Positions 1-8,982 of a DNA stretch of 64,000 bases are shown piece by piece. Under the pieces are notes generated by a model. It did not search any database. It saw nothing but the letters and a program-made list of their open reading frames with translations, and was not told the origin of the DNA. Location: the NCBI GenBank assembly GCA_021819135.1, contig JAKASE010000001.1, positions 157,683 through 221,682 on the forward strand, written 5' to 3'. Numbering within the stretch: position 1 is the stretch's first letter; every line of letters begins with the position of its first letter. The DNA comes from Thermoplasmata archaeon (GTDB lineage: Archaea; Thermoplasmatota; Thermoplasmata; Lutacidiplasmatales; UBA184). Both the position numbers and the translations under genes were made by a program.

Positions 1-227
1 ATGAGCGGCTCGCCCCCGGTGAACTTCACGGAACGGACACCGAACTCCCGGGCGACGCGGACGATCCGCTCGACCTCGGCGGGCGTCATCTCCTCCCCGT
101 GCGGCGAGCGGGGCCGGGACACCGGGCCGAGCCCCTCGTCGTGGCAATAGATACAGCCGAAATTGCAGCGCTTCGTGACACTGATGCGGATGTCGGTGAC
201 CTCGCGGCCGAACGCATCCGACAGCAT
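1..227 (-). CDS. moaA: GTP 3',8-cyclase MoaA, N-terminal part (truncated by window edge)
   Basis: Reverse-strand translation [32 protein letters not shown]...VKFTGGEPL contains the radical SAM CxxxCxxC motif and the MoaA GGEPL motif. Confidence 0.9.
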   Translation of the reverse strand, partial: MLSDAFGREVTDIRISVTKRCNFGCIYCHDEGLGPVSRPRSPHGEEMTPAEVERIVRVAREFGVRSVKFTGGEPL

Positions 228-335
228 CACCCGTTCTCCACGGTGTACCCCCATATATGGTCCCGGCACGCGCCCCGAGGGCCCCACGCGACGCCTTCAT
301 AGACCCGGCGCCCCTCGGTGTTTCCAGGGGCAAGA

Positions 336-800
336 ATGGTCGTCGACTTCCAGATCGCCCGGTCCCCCGGTTATCGTGTCGCCGCGGTCCGCTGGAAGGG
401 CCCCTGGAGCGACGCGCGGATCCATCGACAGTTCCTCTCGGTTCTGGCATGGGCCCGCCGAGAGGGGCTCCGCACCGGCGCATGGGTCTTCCGCGAGCCC
501 GCGGAACGCACCTGGGAAGTGGCGATCGAGGTCCGGGGAAAGGCCCGCTCCGAGGGAACGATCCGGATCCGGACGTACCCGGCGAGCGAGGTCGCCCGGG
601 TGGTCTTCGATCCGGACGTCGTGTCGCCCCGTGTCATCCACCATGGTCTCGCCGACTGGCTCCGCTGACGCCGTCGCGACCGGACGATCCGGTCCGTCGG
701 GGCCTACCGCGAGATCTACCGTGGCGACCCATGGAACGATCGGAAGGCCTACGCGCGCACCGAAGTGCAGTTCCTCGTGCGTCGCCGAAAGTCCCGGTGA
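336..800 (+). pseudogene. GyrI-like small-molecule-binding domain protein interrupted by in-frame TGA at 666-668
   Basis: ORF MVVDFQIARSPGYRVAAVRWKGPW...GLADWLR ends at TGA; the same frame continues RRRDRTIRSVGAYREIYRGDPWNDRKAYARTEVQFLVRR to TGA at 798-800, completing the family C-terminus. Confidence 0.7.
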
Positions 801-891
801 TCGCGTCGAGGCCCGCGCCCCGACGTCGCCGTGTGCGACGGGACGACGCTTCAAATCCCCCTAAAGGGTGAGAGCGACCCGTCCTGCCCCC

Positions 892-1629
892 ATGAGCTCG
901 ACCCGAACCCTTCGATGGTCCGAGGAGGACCGGGTCGGCGCCGGCCGTCTGCGATGGGGCGCCTGGGTCGGTCTCGTCGCCGCCGCGCTCGGCCTGCTTC
1001 TGCCGTCGTTCAGCCTCTTTCTCGCCGGGCAGGGTAGCCTGCGTACGCTGGCGTTCGGGACGGCACTCCTCCGGGCGACCGGTCTCTTCGTCCTGATCGG
1101 CGCGGCGTTCTTCGTCCTGTCGTTGTTCCTGTATCGGCGGGCCTTTGCGCATCTCCGACAATCCTCGCCCGAGTTCGCGCTCGCCTCCGCTCTCTGCCTG
1201 CTCGGCTCCGTGGGATTCCTCCTCATACTGGTGGCCGCCGCGTACCTCACCGGGTCTGCCTCGAACCTCGGGTCCTGCCTCCAGGGGCATCCTTCGAACG
1301 CGCTTTCCTGCATGGAGACGAACCAACCGCTCGGGGCGTACACCGCGATCGTCGGGTTCGTCCTCGGTTGGCTCGGGGGCATCGGCATCGTGCTCGGTCT
1401 GTGGCTCGCGAGCGACCATTTCGAGGAGCGTACGATCGCGCTGGGATCGGCCCTGTACCTCCTGCTTCTCCTCCTCGCCCTCGCTCCGTTCCTCGAGCTC
1501 CTCTTTACCGTCCCGGGCGGAGGTTATCTCCTGCTGCTCCTCCCGCTGGTCGGCGTGGGCGCTCCGACGATGGTCCTCTTCGGCATCCTCCCCCGGACAC
1601 GGCCCTCTCGCCCGGCGGCCTCGGCATGA
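892..1629 (+). CDS. multi-pass membrane protein, hypothetical
   Basis: ORF with several hydrophobic segments; ATGA overlap with msrA. Confidence 0.7.
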   Translation: MSSTRTLRWSEEDRVGAGRLRWGAWVGLVAAALGLLLPSFSLFLAGQGSLRTLAFGTALLRATGLFVLIGAAFFVLSLFLYRRAFAHLRQSSPEFALASALCLLGSVGFLLILVAAAYLTGSASNLGSCLQGHPSNALSCMETNQPLGAYTAIVGFVLGWLGGIGIVLGLWLASDHFEERTIALGSALYLLLLLLALAPFLELLFTVPGGGYLLLLLPLVGVGAPTMVLFGILPRTRPSRPAASA

Positions 1630-2201
1630 GCGAACACGGGAGCGCCCAGGAACCCTTGCCGCCCGGCACCGAGCGGGTGACCCTCGCTGGCGGCTGCTTC
1701 TGGTGCACGGAGGCGGTGTTCTCCGAGCTCGTCGGTATCCGATCCGTGGTCCCCGGGTACTCCGGTGGGAAGGTCGAGCGCCCTTCCTACGAAGCGGTGT
1801 GTTCCGGACGGACCGGCCATGCGGAGGTGGTCGACGTGACGTTCGACCCGTCCGTCCTCCCGCTGCGGGACCTCCTCGGGATCTTCTTCACGACGCACGA
1901 CCCGACCACGAGGGACCGTCAGGGGAACGACGTCGGCCCCCAGTACCGGTCGGCGGTCTTCTATCGGGACGCCGCCCAGAAGGCGACCGCCGAGTCCGTG
2001 CTCCGGGAGATAGAGGCCACCGGGGTCTGGAGCCGGAAGATCGTGACCGAGATCACCCCGTTCAAGGCGTTCTATCCTGCGGAAGAGTACCACCGGGACT
2101 ACTTCCGCCGCAATCCGGAGAAGGCGTACTGCCAGTTGGTGATCGCGCCCAAGGTCGCGAAGCTCCGTCACCAGTACGCGGAGCGGCTGCGATCCCGGTA
2201 G
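1626..2201 (+). CDS. msrA: peptide-methionine (S)-S-oxide reductase
   Basis: GGCFWCTEAVF active-site motif, YSGG, GHAEVVDVTFDP, FKAFYPAEEYHRDYFRRN. Confidence 0.96.
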   Translation: MSEHGSAQEPLPPGTERVTLAGGCFWCTEAVFSELVGIRSVVPGYSGGKVERPSYEAVCSGRTGHAEVVDVTFDPSVLPLRDLLGIFFTTHDPTTRDRQGNDVGPQYRSAVFYRDAAQKATAESVLREIEATGVWSRKIVTEITPFKAFYPAEEYHRDYFRRNPEKAYCQLVIAPKVAKLRHQYAERLRSR

Positions 2202-2250
2202 GACCGGCACCGGCGGCCCCGTCAGGGGCGCGAGGGGCCTCGTTCCGGGC

Positions 2251-2826
2251 TTAGGCGGAGAGGATGGCGAAGTACGCGGCGAACACCAGCAGGATCCCCG
2301 CCGAGACGTACGTGACCCAACGCTCGAACGCCGGGAACCGTTCGACCCCCCGGCGGAGGGCCCAGGGAAACACCACGATCCAGATCGCGATCGCCCCGAA
2401 GAGACCGAGGAAGATCACGGCCCCTCCGAAGTACGCGAACGCGAGACCGGCGGTGAGCCACCAGAGGATCTGGAACGGGTTCGAGACGCCGAGCCCCAGG
2501 GCGGTCGTGTAGATCCGCGCGTCCCCGAACTCCTGCTCCGAGGGCCGTTGGCGGGCGAGGAGGAGACGGAGGCCGAAGTAGGCCATGACGACCGCGCCGA
2601 CCAGGTAGATGACCCGCACGTATTCGTGGAGGTCGACGAGCTCGGAGAGGGCGTAGACGACCAGCGCGAGGAAGGCGTCCGCGCTCATTGCGCCGAAGCC
2701 GGTGAGGATCCCCCGGCGCAGCGAGCGGACCGCCTGCGACGCGATGAACGCGTTCATAGGTCCGGGAGGGATCGTGAGCGAGAATCCGAGGACGAGGCCG
2801 AAGAGGAGCTCGTAGCCGACGTTCAT
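2251..2826 (-). CDS. LysE family translocator
   Basis: PPGPMNAFIASQAVRSLRRGILTGFGAMSADAF; LysE/RhtB-type TM pattern. Confidence 0.85.
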   Translation of the reverse strand: MNVGYELLFGLVLGFSLTIPPGPMNAFIASQAVRSLRRGILTGFGAMSADAFLALVVYALSELVDLHEYVRVIYLVGAVVMAYFGLRLLLARQRPSEQEFGDARIYTTALGLGVSNPFQILWWLTAGLAFAYFGGAVIFLGLFGAIAIWIVVFPWALRRGVERFPAFERWVTYVSAGILLVFAAYFAILSA

Positions 2827-2882
2827 TGACGCGATGGATGCGGCCCGGTCGGCATCGTCGACCGGCGGCTCGTCCCCTCCCG

Positions 2883-3260
2883 CTACGAGGACGGGGGCAC
2901 AACGTGGCCGTCCACCGTGATGAGGCGCGAGGGGGGCGGGGGGTGCCAGGCCATCGCCAGAAGTCCCCCGAGCACCGCGAGCACGAAGCCGAGGATGAGC
3001 CCGGCGAGCGCGAACGGGATGCTCACCAGCGCCAGGACGATCGCGAGGATCCCCCAGATCGTGTGCCCCCGAGGTATGGCGAGCATCAGGACCCCTGCGA
3101 GGAGGGTCAGGAGCCCCAGGAGGATCCCCACTCCGAACAGGGGACTGAACACGCCAAAGATCGCGAAGACGGCGCCGATCAGCGCGAAGACCGTCCCGCC
3201 GACGAGGATGAACAGTCCGCCGAGGATCGTCAGGATCCCCGCGACGATGGGTCGCGACAC
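2883..3260 (-). CDS. small multi-pass membrane protein
   Basis: Continuous hydrophobic segments; hypothetical. Confidence 0.6.
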   Translation of the reverse strand: MSRPIVAGILTILGGLFILVGGTVFALIGAVFAIFGVFSPLFGVGILLGLLTLLAGVLMLAIPRGHTIWGILAIVLALVSIPFALAGLILGFVLAVLGGLLAMAWHPPPPSRLITVDGHVVPPSS

Positions 3261-3375
3261 CGGTCCGGTTCGCGCGAACCCTCCTCGGCTATTTTGCCCT
3301 GACGCACGTCCCGGGGAGAAGGGGCCGAGCTCAGCCTCGCTCGAAAGCTATTACAAGTCCCGGTATCCCGGTACC

Positions 3376-3603
3376 GTGTCCCCGAAGTGGATCAGCGAGC
3401 GGCGGGTCATCAAGGTCCTCGTGGAGCCCCAGGGGGCGATCGTCGCCATCACCACGAAGACCTACTCGCATCTGTTCATCGTTTCTCGTGCGTTCATCGG
3501 GCGCAAGAAGATCCTGACCCGGGACCGTATCGTAGCTCGGGCGGGATACAGCACCCCCCGGGTGCTCTCCCTCATCGAGGAGACGTACCCGAACGGTGCC
3601 TGA
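3376..3603 (+). CDS. small hypothetical protein (75 aa)
   Basis: Basic ORF from a GTG at 3376 with CTATTA box about 28 nt upstream, consistent with leaderless archaeal transcription. Confidence 0.55.
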   Translation: MSPKWISERRVIKVLVEPQGAIVAITTKTYSHLFIVSRAFIGRKKILTRDRIVARAGYSTPRVLSLIEETYPNGA

Positions 3604-3672
3604 GGAGCGCCCCGAGCGCTCCCCTCGTTCCCCCGAGCGGTCCGGACCGAGGGACGGCATAGGGGCGGGGCG

Positions 3673-4845
3673 ATGGGAGGCGAGGAACGGGGGACGCTCG
3701 AGCTGCGGACCGACGGGCGCCGTGCCCCGGTCCGACTGCTCTTCGTCGAGGATCGGGGAGGCTGGTCCGTGGTCCCGTCCGTCCGGGATGCCGAGTGGTT
3801 CTCCCGTGCGGTGCGGGACGGCGGGGTGACGGTGCGTCCGCCGGGAGGAGCGGAGCAGGTCTGCCGGACCGAAGTCGTTCCGGCCGGGCCGGAGTTCGAG
3901 CGGGTGCGGCGGCTCTTCCAGGAAAAGTACGGAGCTTCGATATGGCCGTCCTACTTCGGCCGCGCGACCCTTGCGCTCGCGCTCGATCCCAGCCATCCTC
4001 CGGCTCCGCCCTCCCCGGACCGCCGGCTGGTGGAGGAGTTCGACGCGGCGGCGGGCGGGTACGATGCAGGGGTCGCCTCTCGCCCGGTCGAGCGATACCT
4101 GAAGGAGCGCGTGGCCGAGGTCGTGGAGCGCGCCTTCGTCGATGAGGACCCGATCCTCGAGGTCGGTCCGGGAACGGGGTTCCACACGCTGCGGCTCTTG
4201 GATGCAGGCCATCGTGTCCTTGCGGTCGATGTCTCCCGGAAGATGCTCGAACGGCTCCAGCGCCACGCCGCGGAACGCGGGTCCGACGGACGCCTGGAAG
4301 TGCGCGAAGGCCGCCTCAGGGACCTCAGCGCGCTGCTCGCGGACCGCCCCCCGGGTGCGTTCGGCGGTGCGTTCTCCGCGTTCGGTCCGTTCAACCTCGA
4401 GCCGGAGCTCCGGGAGGCATGCGCCGCGCTCACCCGCCTTGTCGGTCCGAAAGGTCACCTGATCTTCACTTCCCTCAACCGGCCGGGTCTCTTCCCCATG
4501 GTCTGGGAGATCGCCTCCGGGAGCCTCTCGGGGGCATTCCGGCGCACGGCTGCCATGATTCCGGTGGGCGGGGTCCGATATCCTCTCTCCCTCTACGTGC
4601 CGACGATAAAGGGCTGGGACACCTCCCTCTCTCCGGGATTCCGTCGGGAGGCGGTTGGGGCCGTCTCGGTCCTGGCCCCGCCCTTCGACTCCGAGCGATC
4701 GATTCGGTGGCTCGGAACGCGTGGCCTCAGCCGGCTCGGCCGGCTCGACCGTCGCCTTGCCGGTATTCCCGGCTCCTGGGTCGGGGCCGAGTGGATCTTG
4801 CTTCGTTACGTCCGGGGAGACCGATCGGATGTCCATCAGGACTAG
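3673..4845 (+). CDS. SAM-dependent methyltransferase with extra N-terminal domain
   Basis: C-terminal ILEVGPGTGFHTLRLLDAGHRVLAVDVSRKML; N-terminal ~110 aa resembles a split-barrel (FERVRRLFQEKYG). Confidence 0.8.
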   Translation: MGGEERGTLELRTDGRRAPVRLLFVEDRGGWSVVPSVRDAEWFSRAVRDGGVTVRPPGGAEQVCRTEVVPAGPEFERVRRLFQEKYGASIWPSYFGRATLALALDPSHPPAPPSPDRRLVEEFDAAAGGYDAGVASRPVERYLKERVAEVVERAFVDEDPILEVGPGTGFHTLRLLDAGHRVLAVDVSRKMLERLQRHAAERGSDGRLEVREGRLRDLSALLADRPPGAFGGAFSAFGPFNLEPELREACAALTRLVGPKGHLIFTSLNRPGLFPMVWEIASGSLSGAFRRTAAMIPVGGVRYPLSLYVPTIKGWDTSLSPGFRREAVGAVSVLAPPFDSERSIRWLGTRGLSRLGRLDRRLAGIPGSWVGAEWILLRYVRGDRSDVHQD

Positions 4846-5000
4846 CGTACCGGATTACGATCGCAACGTGCCGACTCAAGGGTCGTCGGGTCTCCGAGCC
4901 CACGGGAGGTGCCCCACGGAGAGCTCACGCGGCCCCGCCATGCGGAGACGCGATACCCCCGGGGCTCCGTTCCGAACGGCCGGGTAGCGAGGGAAGCCGG

Positions 5001-6029
5001 ATGGATCGGTCGGTCGCCCTTCTGACGTTCGCGCGAAACGACGTGGACGCGGTCATCGACCTGATCGAGGGTCTGCGGGGGGACGTCGACGGGTGCGTGG
5101 TCATCGACAGCTCCTACCCGGAGCAACGGGCGAAACTCCTCCGAGCCCTGCGGGAGCCGCACGAACGGCTCCACGAAGCGCCGCCTGTCGGGGACGTCGA
5201 CCTGCTACGCCCGTACGGGCTTTCGAAGGCGGAGTCGGACTGGGTGCTCCTCCTCGAGAGCGATGAGGCACCCTCACCCGGCCTGCGCGCCCGGCTCCAC
5301 GACCTGGGGAACGTGAATGGCTACATCATCCCCCGGTATGAACGCTCGGCCCGGGGGTACACGTATCACCTCCGTCTCTTTTCCCGGACGGCGGCGACCT
5401 ACTCCGGTCCGAGCCACGCGTACCCGGTCATCCGGGGCCCCACCGGCCGGCTCCCCCGCGAAGAGCATATCGAGCATCGGGCGCCGTCCGGCGCCGAGTT
5501 CTGGTCGAGCGCCGATCGCGCCCGTCGCTACCTCCTCCCCGACACGCTCGAGCGGCCGTACGATGTCTCGTACCTCCGCAACACATTCGGACTCGGACCC
5601 GGTACGTTGGCGACGTACCGTTCCGGTGGGCTGCCGGCGCCGTTGAGGCCCTTGCCCGACCCGATGGTCCGCGTCATGCTCGCGGCCGAGGCGGTTCGGG
5701 AGATACTGACCACGGGCTCCGGGGGGCTCGCCCGGTCCCGATGGGAGCAGGGTAAGGCGCGGCGGCAGTACTGGGCCGCGCTTCCTTCCCCGGAACGTGC
5801 CCGGCTCGCCGCGTGGGCCGCCCGGGTCCGAGAGGAAGGCGGCCTCACCCGGTTCCTCGGCTTCGACCGCCCGGAATACGTCGCGCGCCTCTCGACCCTG
5901 CTGCCCGCCACGCTCGATGGACCGTCCGTGCTCCGCGCCCTCGTGGAATACCGAGCCGGGAGCGGCCGTCCGTGGGACGGAGGGGATGACCTTCCGCTTC
6001 TCCCCGAGTACCGGACGCCCCGTGCGTGA
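5001..6029 (+). CDS. glycosyltransferase, GT2-like
   Basis: VALLTFARNDVDAVIDLIEGLRGDVDGCVVIDSS...WVLLLESDEAPSPGLR. Confidence 0.75.
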   Translation: MDRSVALLTFARNDVDAVIDLIEGLRGDVDGCVVIDSSYPEQRAKLLRALREPHERLHEAPPVGDVDLLRPYGLSKAESDWVLLLESDEAPSPGLRARLHDLGNVNGYIIPRYERSARGYTYHLRLFSRTAATYSGPSHAYPVIRGPTGRLPREEHIEHRAPSGAEFWSSADRARRYLLPDTLERPYDVSYLRNTFGLGPGTLATYRSGGLPAPLRPLPDPMVRVMLAAEAVREILTTGSGGLARSRWEQGKARRQYWAALPSPERARLAAWAARVREEGGLTRFLGFDRPEYVARLSTLLPATLDGPSVLRALVEYRAGSGRPWDGGDDLPLLPEYRTPRA

Positions 6030-6755
6030 GGATCCCGGGCCCCCGGGCGACCGCCGAACCGTAAACGCGAGAGGAACCAGCAATGACCCCGACACCTCGG
6101 CCCACGTGTTGATGGGATACACGAGCGGGTTCGTCTCGAACGGCGGAAAGCCGAGGTTCAAGGTGAGTTTCCAAGCGACCATCGCGACAACGAAGCTGCC
6201 AAGGGCCGCGGCCGTGCCGCGGTCGAATCCCAGAGAACTCCAGCGATACATCGCGAGGCTCGCGACCAGCGCCTCGAGCATCACCCAGGAGGCGAGTCCC
6301 GCCCAACCGGTCACCGGCAGGCCCGGCTGAGGGACGAGATACCCCGGCACACCGGCGAGGAGGACGTACAGTACCCCGTACGCGGCTTGGAAGCCTGCGA
6401 CGCCGAGGATACCCAGTACCACCCCGTCCCACCACGCGCCACGGCGCCAGAGCACGACGACGAACGACGTGGCGAAGCTCAGTGCGGTGTAGAAGTAGAT
6501 CCCATACACCGCGACCGGCCATCCACCGTAGAGCTCGATTGGACCGAAGTCGAGGCCCTGGCGCGCGGCGAGCAGCCGAGGGGTCTCGTAGGCGATGAGC
6601 GCAAGCACGGCAACCAGGTAGGCGCTGACGACCCGGTGGGTCCAGGACGTTTCCAAGAGCTCCCACCACCCGCGCTTCCCGGACCGGGAAGCTACGGGCT
6701 CGAGGGAGGGCAGGACCCCCGACGTAGCGACCCCGGTCGGTGACATCCTCCCCAC
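5274..6755 (-). CDS. integral membrane protein (true 3' end uncertain)
   Basis: First ~240 aa strongly hydrophobic with several TM helices; remaining frame runs antisense through the neighbouring glycosyltransferase without a stop. Confidence 0.5.
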   Translation of the reverse strand: MGRMSPTGVATSGVLPSLEPVASRSGKRGWWELLETSWTHRVVSAYLVAVLALIAYETPRLLAARQGLDFGPIELYGGWPVAVYGIYFYTALSFATSFVVVLWRRGAWWDGVVLGILGVAGFQAAYGVLYVLLAGVPGYLVPQPGLPVTGWAGLASWVMLEALVASLAMYRWSSLGFDRGTAAALGSFVVAMVAWKLTLNLGFPPFETNPLVYPINTWAEVSGSLLVPLAFTVRRSPGGPGSSRTGRPVLGEKRKVIPSVPRTAAPGSVFHEGAEHGRSIERGGQQGREARDVFRAVEAEEPGEAAFLSDPGGPRGEPGTFRGRKRGPVLPPRLTLLPSGPGEPPGARGQYLPNRLGREHDADHRVGQGPQRRRQPTGTVRRQRTGSESECVAEVRDIVRPLERVGEEVATGAIGARPELGAGRRPMLDMLFAGEPAGGAPDDRVRVARTGVGRRRPGKETEVIRVPPGRAFIPGDDVAIHVPQVVEPGAQAG

Positions 6756-6903
6756 ATCGGGGGAGCCGATTTACTCCTTTGACCCAGGGCGCCGGCCCCG
6801 GCCGGGGGTCGCTGCCGGTCTCGGCACAGAACGGGGGACAGCCCCCCGTTGTCATCTCCCGGCGAACGGGCAAGTCTTTCTCTCTCCCGTACCTCGCGAC
6901 TGC

Positions 6904-7848
6904 GTGGGCGGCCGGGCTCGCATCGACATCGTCATCCCGACCCGAGACCGCCCCGCGAAGCTCGAGGCACTGCTGGGCGACCTGGAGGCCCAGACCCTCC
7001 CTCCAGCGTCGACCGTGGTCGTCGACGACAGTCGGGGGGGAGGACCGGTCATGTCCGACCACCCCGAGCTCTCGCTCCGCACAGTGCACCTGCCCGAGCG
7101 CGGGTTCATCACCCGGGCGAAGAACCGGGGCGCCCGAGAGGGAACCTCGGAGTTCCTGGCCTTTATCGACGACGACAACCGGGTCCCGCCGAACCTCCTC
7201 GAGTCGCTGGCCCGCTCCCTTGCGGACCGTCCTCGCCGGGTCGCCGTCATGCCGGGCGTGCTCTACCACGCTCGGCCCGACCTCGTCTGGGTCTACGCCG
7301 CGCCGTTCCGACCGGATCGGTGGGAGTTCGAGCTGATCGGCCGGAACCGCCCGAGGGACCCCCGGTGGGAGGGCCGGATCCTCGGGACCGATGCACTCCC
7401 GAACCTCTCCCTCGTGCGCCGCGAGGCGTTCGCGAACGTCGGGGGCTTCGATGAATCGTTCCCGGTGAACAGCTCGGGGGACCTCTGCCAGCGCCTGAAG
7501 CGGGCCGGCGGCGAGGTCGTGGCGGATACGGGAGTCCTCACCCGCCACGACGTCGAGCCGCCCGGGAGCCGTGCGTTCTGGGGGGCGCATTCGGTCCCGG
7601 ACCCGGGACGTACCCGCTACGAGGTCGCGGACTGGTTCCGCTTTCATCGACGCTGGGGACCCCGTCCTCGGGGATTCTCCGCCCTCGCGACCTACCATGC
7701 CCTCGACTTCCTCGTGCCGCTTCTGATCGCGATGATGGTGCGCCCGAGTCCCTCGCTCCGCTCGCTCCTAGGCGCCATCGGCCGGGGGTATCTCGAAGGG
7801 CTCGTGGGCCCTTTCGTCGACGCGCCGACCGCCCCGTTCCGTGCGTGA
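6904..7848 (+). CDS. glycosyltransferase family 2
   Basis: GTG start; IDIVIPTRDRPAKLEALLGDLEAQ...FLAFIDDDNRVPPNLLE. Confidence 0.88.
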   Translation: MGGRARIDIVIPTRDRPAKLEALLGDLEAQTLPPASTVVVDDSRGGGPVMSDHPELSLRTVHLPERGFITRAKNRGAREGTSEFLAFIDDDNRVPPNLLESLARSLADRPRRVAVMPGVLYHARPDLVWVYAAPFRPDRWEFELIGRNRPRDPRWEGRILGTDALPNLSLVRREAFANVGGFDESFPVNSSGDLCQRLKRAGGEVVADTGVLTRHDVEPPGSRAFWGAHSVPDPGRTRYEVADWFRFHRRWGPRPRGFSALATYHALDFLVPLLIAMMVRPSPSLRSLLGAIGRGYLEGLVGPFVDAPTAPFRA

Positions 7849-7906
7849 TCCCTTTCGGGGATCTCCGGGTCACGCAGGACCCGGGTCCCTCTCCGGTGGG
7901 ACCCGC

Positions 7907-8959
7907 TCACGCGTCCTGCGACCTCGGAGGTCCGGAAGGGCGGGAACCAGGGCCCCGGAACTCGGCCGTCGGCGAAACGTACCGAAGGTCCAGAACCCCC
8001 TCTACACCGTTGCCGCGGAAGCCGCACCGCGCGCACACCGGGTCGTGGTTCTCCTCCCACCCGGAGATCGGAGTCCGGCAGACCGGGCACGCGAAGCGTT
8101 CGGCGTCCCCCTCGGGATCCGGACCCGACCGGCCCGGCTTCTCCAGCACGGCGAAGCGGGCGGGAAAGCCGGGGGCCCGGTGAAGGCCCATGCCCAGTCG
8201 CAGAAAGAACGCCGCGGGGGCCCGGCGCAGCACACGGTACTCCTCGAACCCGGTGCCGAACTCCCCCACCGGACGCAGTCCGGCGCTTCGGGCCACGCCC
8301 TCAAAATCGCACCGCGGCGCGGCGAACAGCGGAAAGGCGTCATGGTCTACCGCGACCCGCCGCCGGGCCCGCGTGACCGGGAACCATCGTTCGTGCGTCC
8401 CGTTCCGCAAGGCGAGTCCGAGGTCGTTCACGATCGTACCCACGGATGGCGTCGGGTTGTACGACACGAGGAAGCGGCCCCCGGGCCGGAGCACCCGTGC
8501 GATCTCCGAGAGCGCCGCCTCCGGTTGGGCGAGGTGGTGATAGACCCTCACCATGGCTCCTCCGGAGAACGATTCCGAGGGGAACGGGAGGTGGAAGAGG
8601 TTCGCGGCGACCCGGGTGAGGGGGACCGGAACCTCCCTCGGGTCCATGCATCGGAGGGCCGAGATATCGAGATCCACCACCGTGACGTGCGATGCGATAC
8701 TCCCCAGGGCCCCGACCAGGCGTCCGTAGCTCGACCCGATGTCGAGCACACGGTCGAGCCGAACTCCGTCGAAGGCACGGGCCACCACGGCCCGTTCGAC
8801 CTCCGTGACCCGGTCCCGTCCCGACCACCGGGACCGGAAATCGTACCGAGAATAGTCGCTCAGCAGCTCCGGTACCTCGGAATGGACGCGGGTGTCCCGC
8901 GTCGGGGCCGCTCCTGGGCTCGGTCCGTCGCTTGCGAACGCGGAGCGATCCGTCGCCAC
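7907..8959 (-). CDS. class I SAM methyltransferase with C-terminal zinc ribbon
   Basis: VLDIGSSYGRLVGALG...LRPGGRFLVSYNP; C-terminal CPVCRTP..CARCGF. Confidence 0.85.
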   Translation of the reverse strand: MATDRSAFASDGPSPGAAPTRDTRVHSEVPELLSDYSRYDFRSRWSGRDRVTEVERAVVARAFDGVRLDRVLDIGSSYGRLVGALGSIASHVTVVDLDISALRCMDPREVPVPLTRVAANLFHLPFPSESFSGGAMVRVYHHLAQPEAALSEIARVLRPGGRFLVSYNPTPSVGTIVNDLGLALRNGTHERWFPVTRARRRVAVDHDAFPLFAAPRCDFEGVARSAGLRPVGEFGTGFEEYRVLRRAPAAFFLRLGMGLHRAPGFPARFAVLEKPGRSGPDPEGDAERFACPVCRTPISGWEENHDPVCARCGFRGNGVEGVLDLRYVSPTAEFRGPGSRPSGPPRSQDA

Positions 8960-8982
8960 CTACGGTACTCCCTCCGGTCCGA

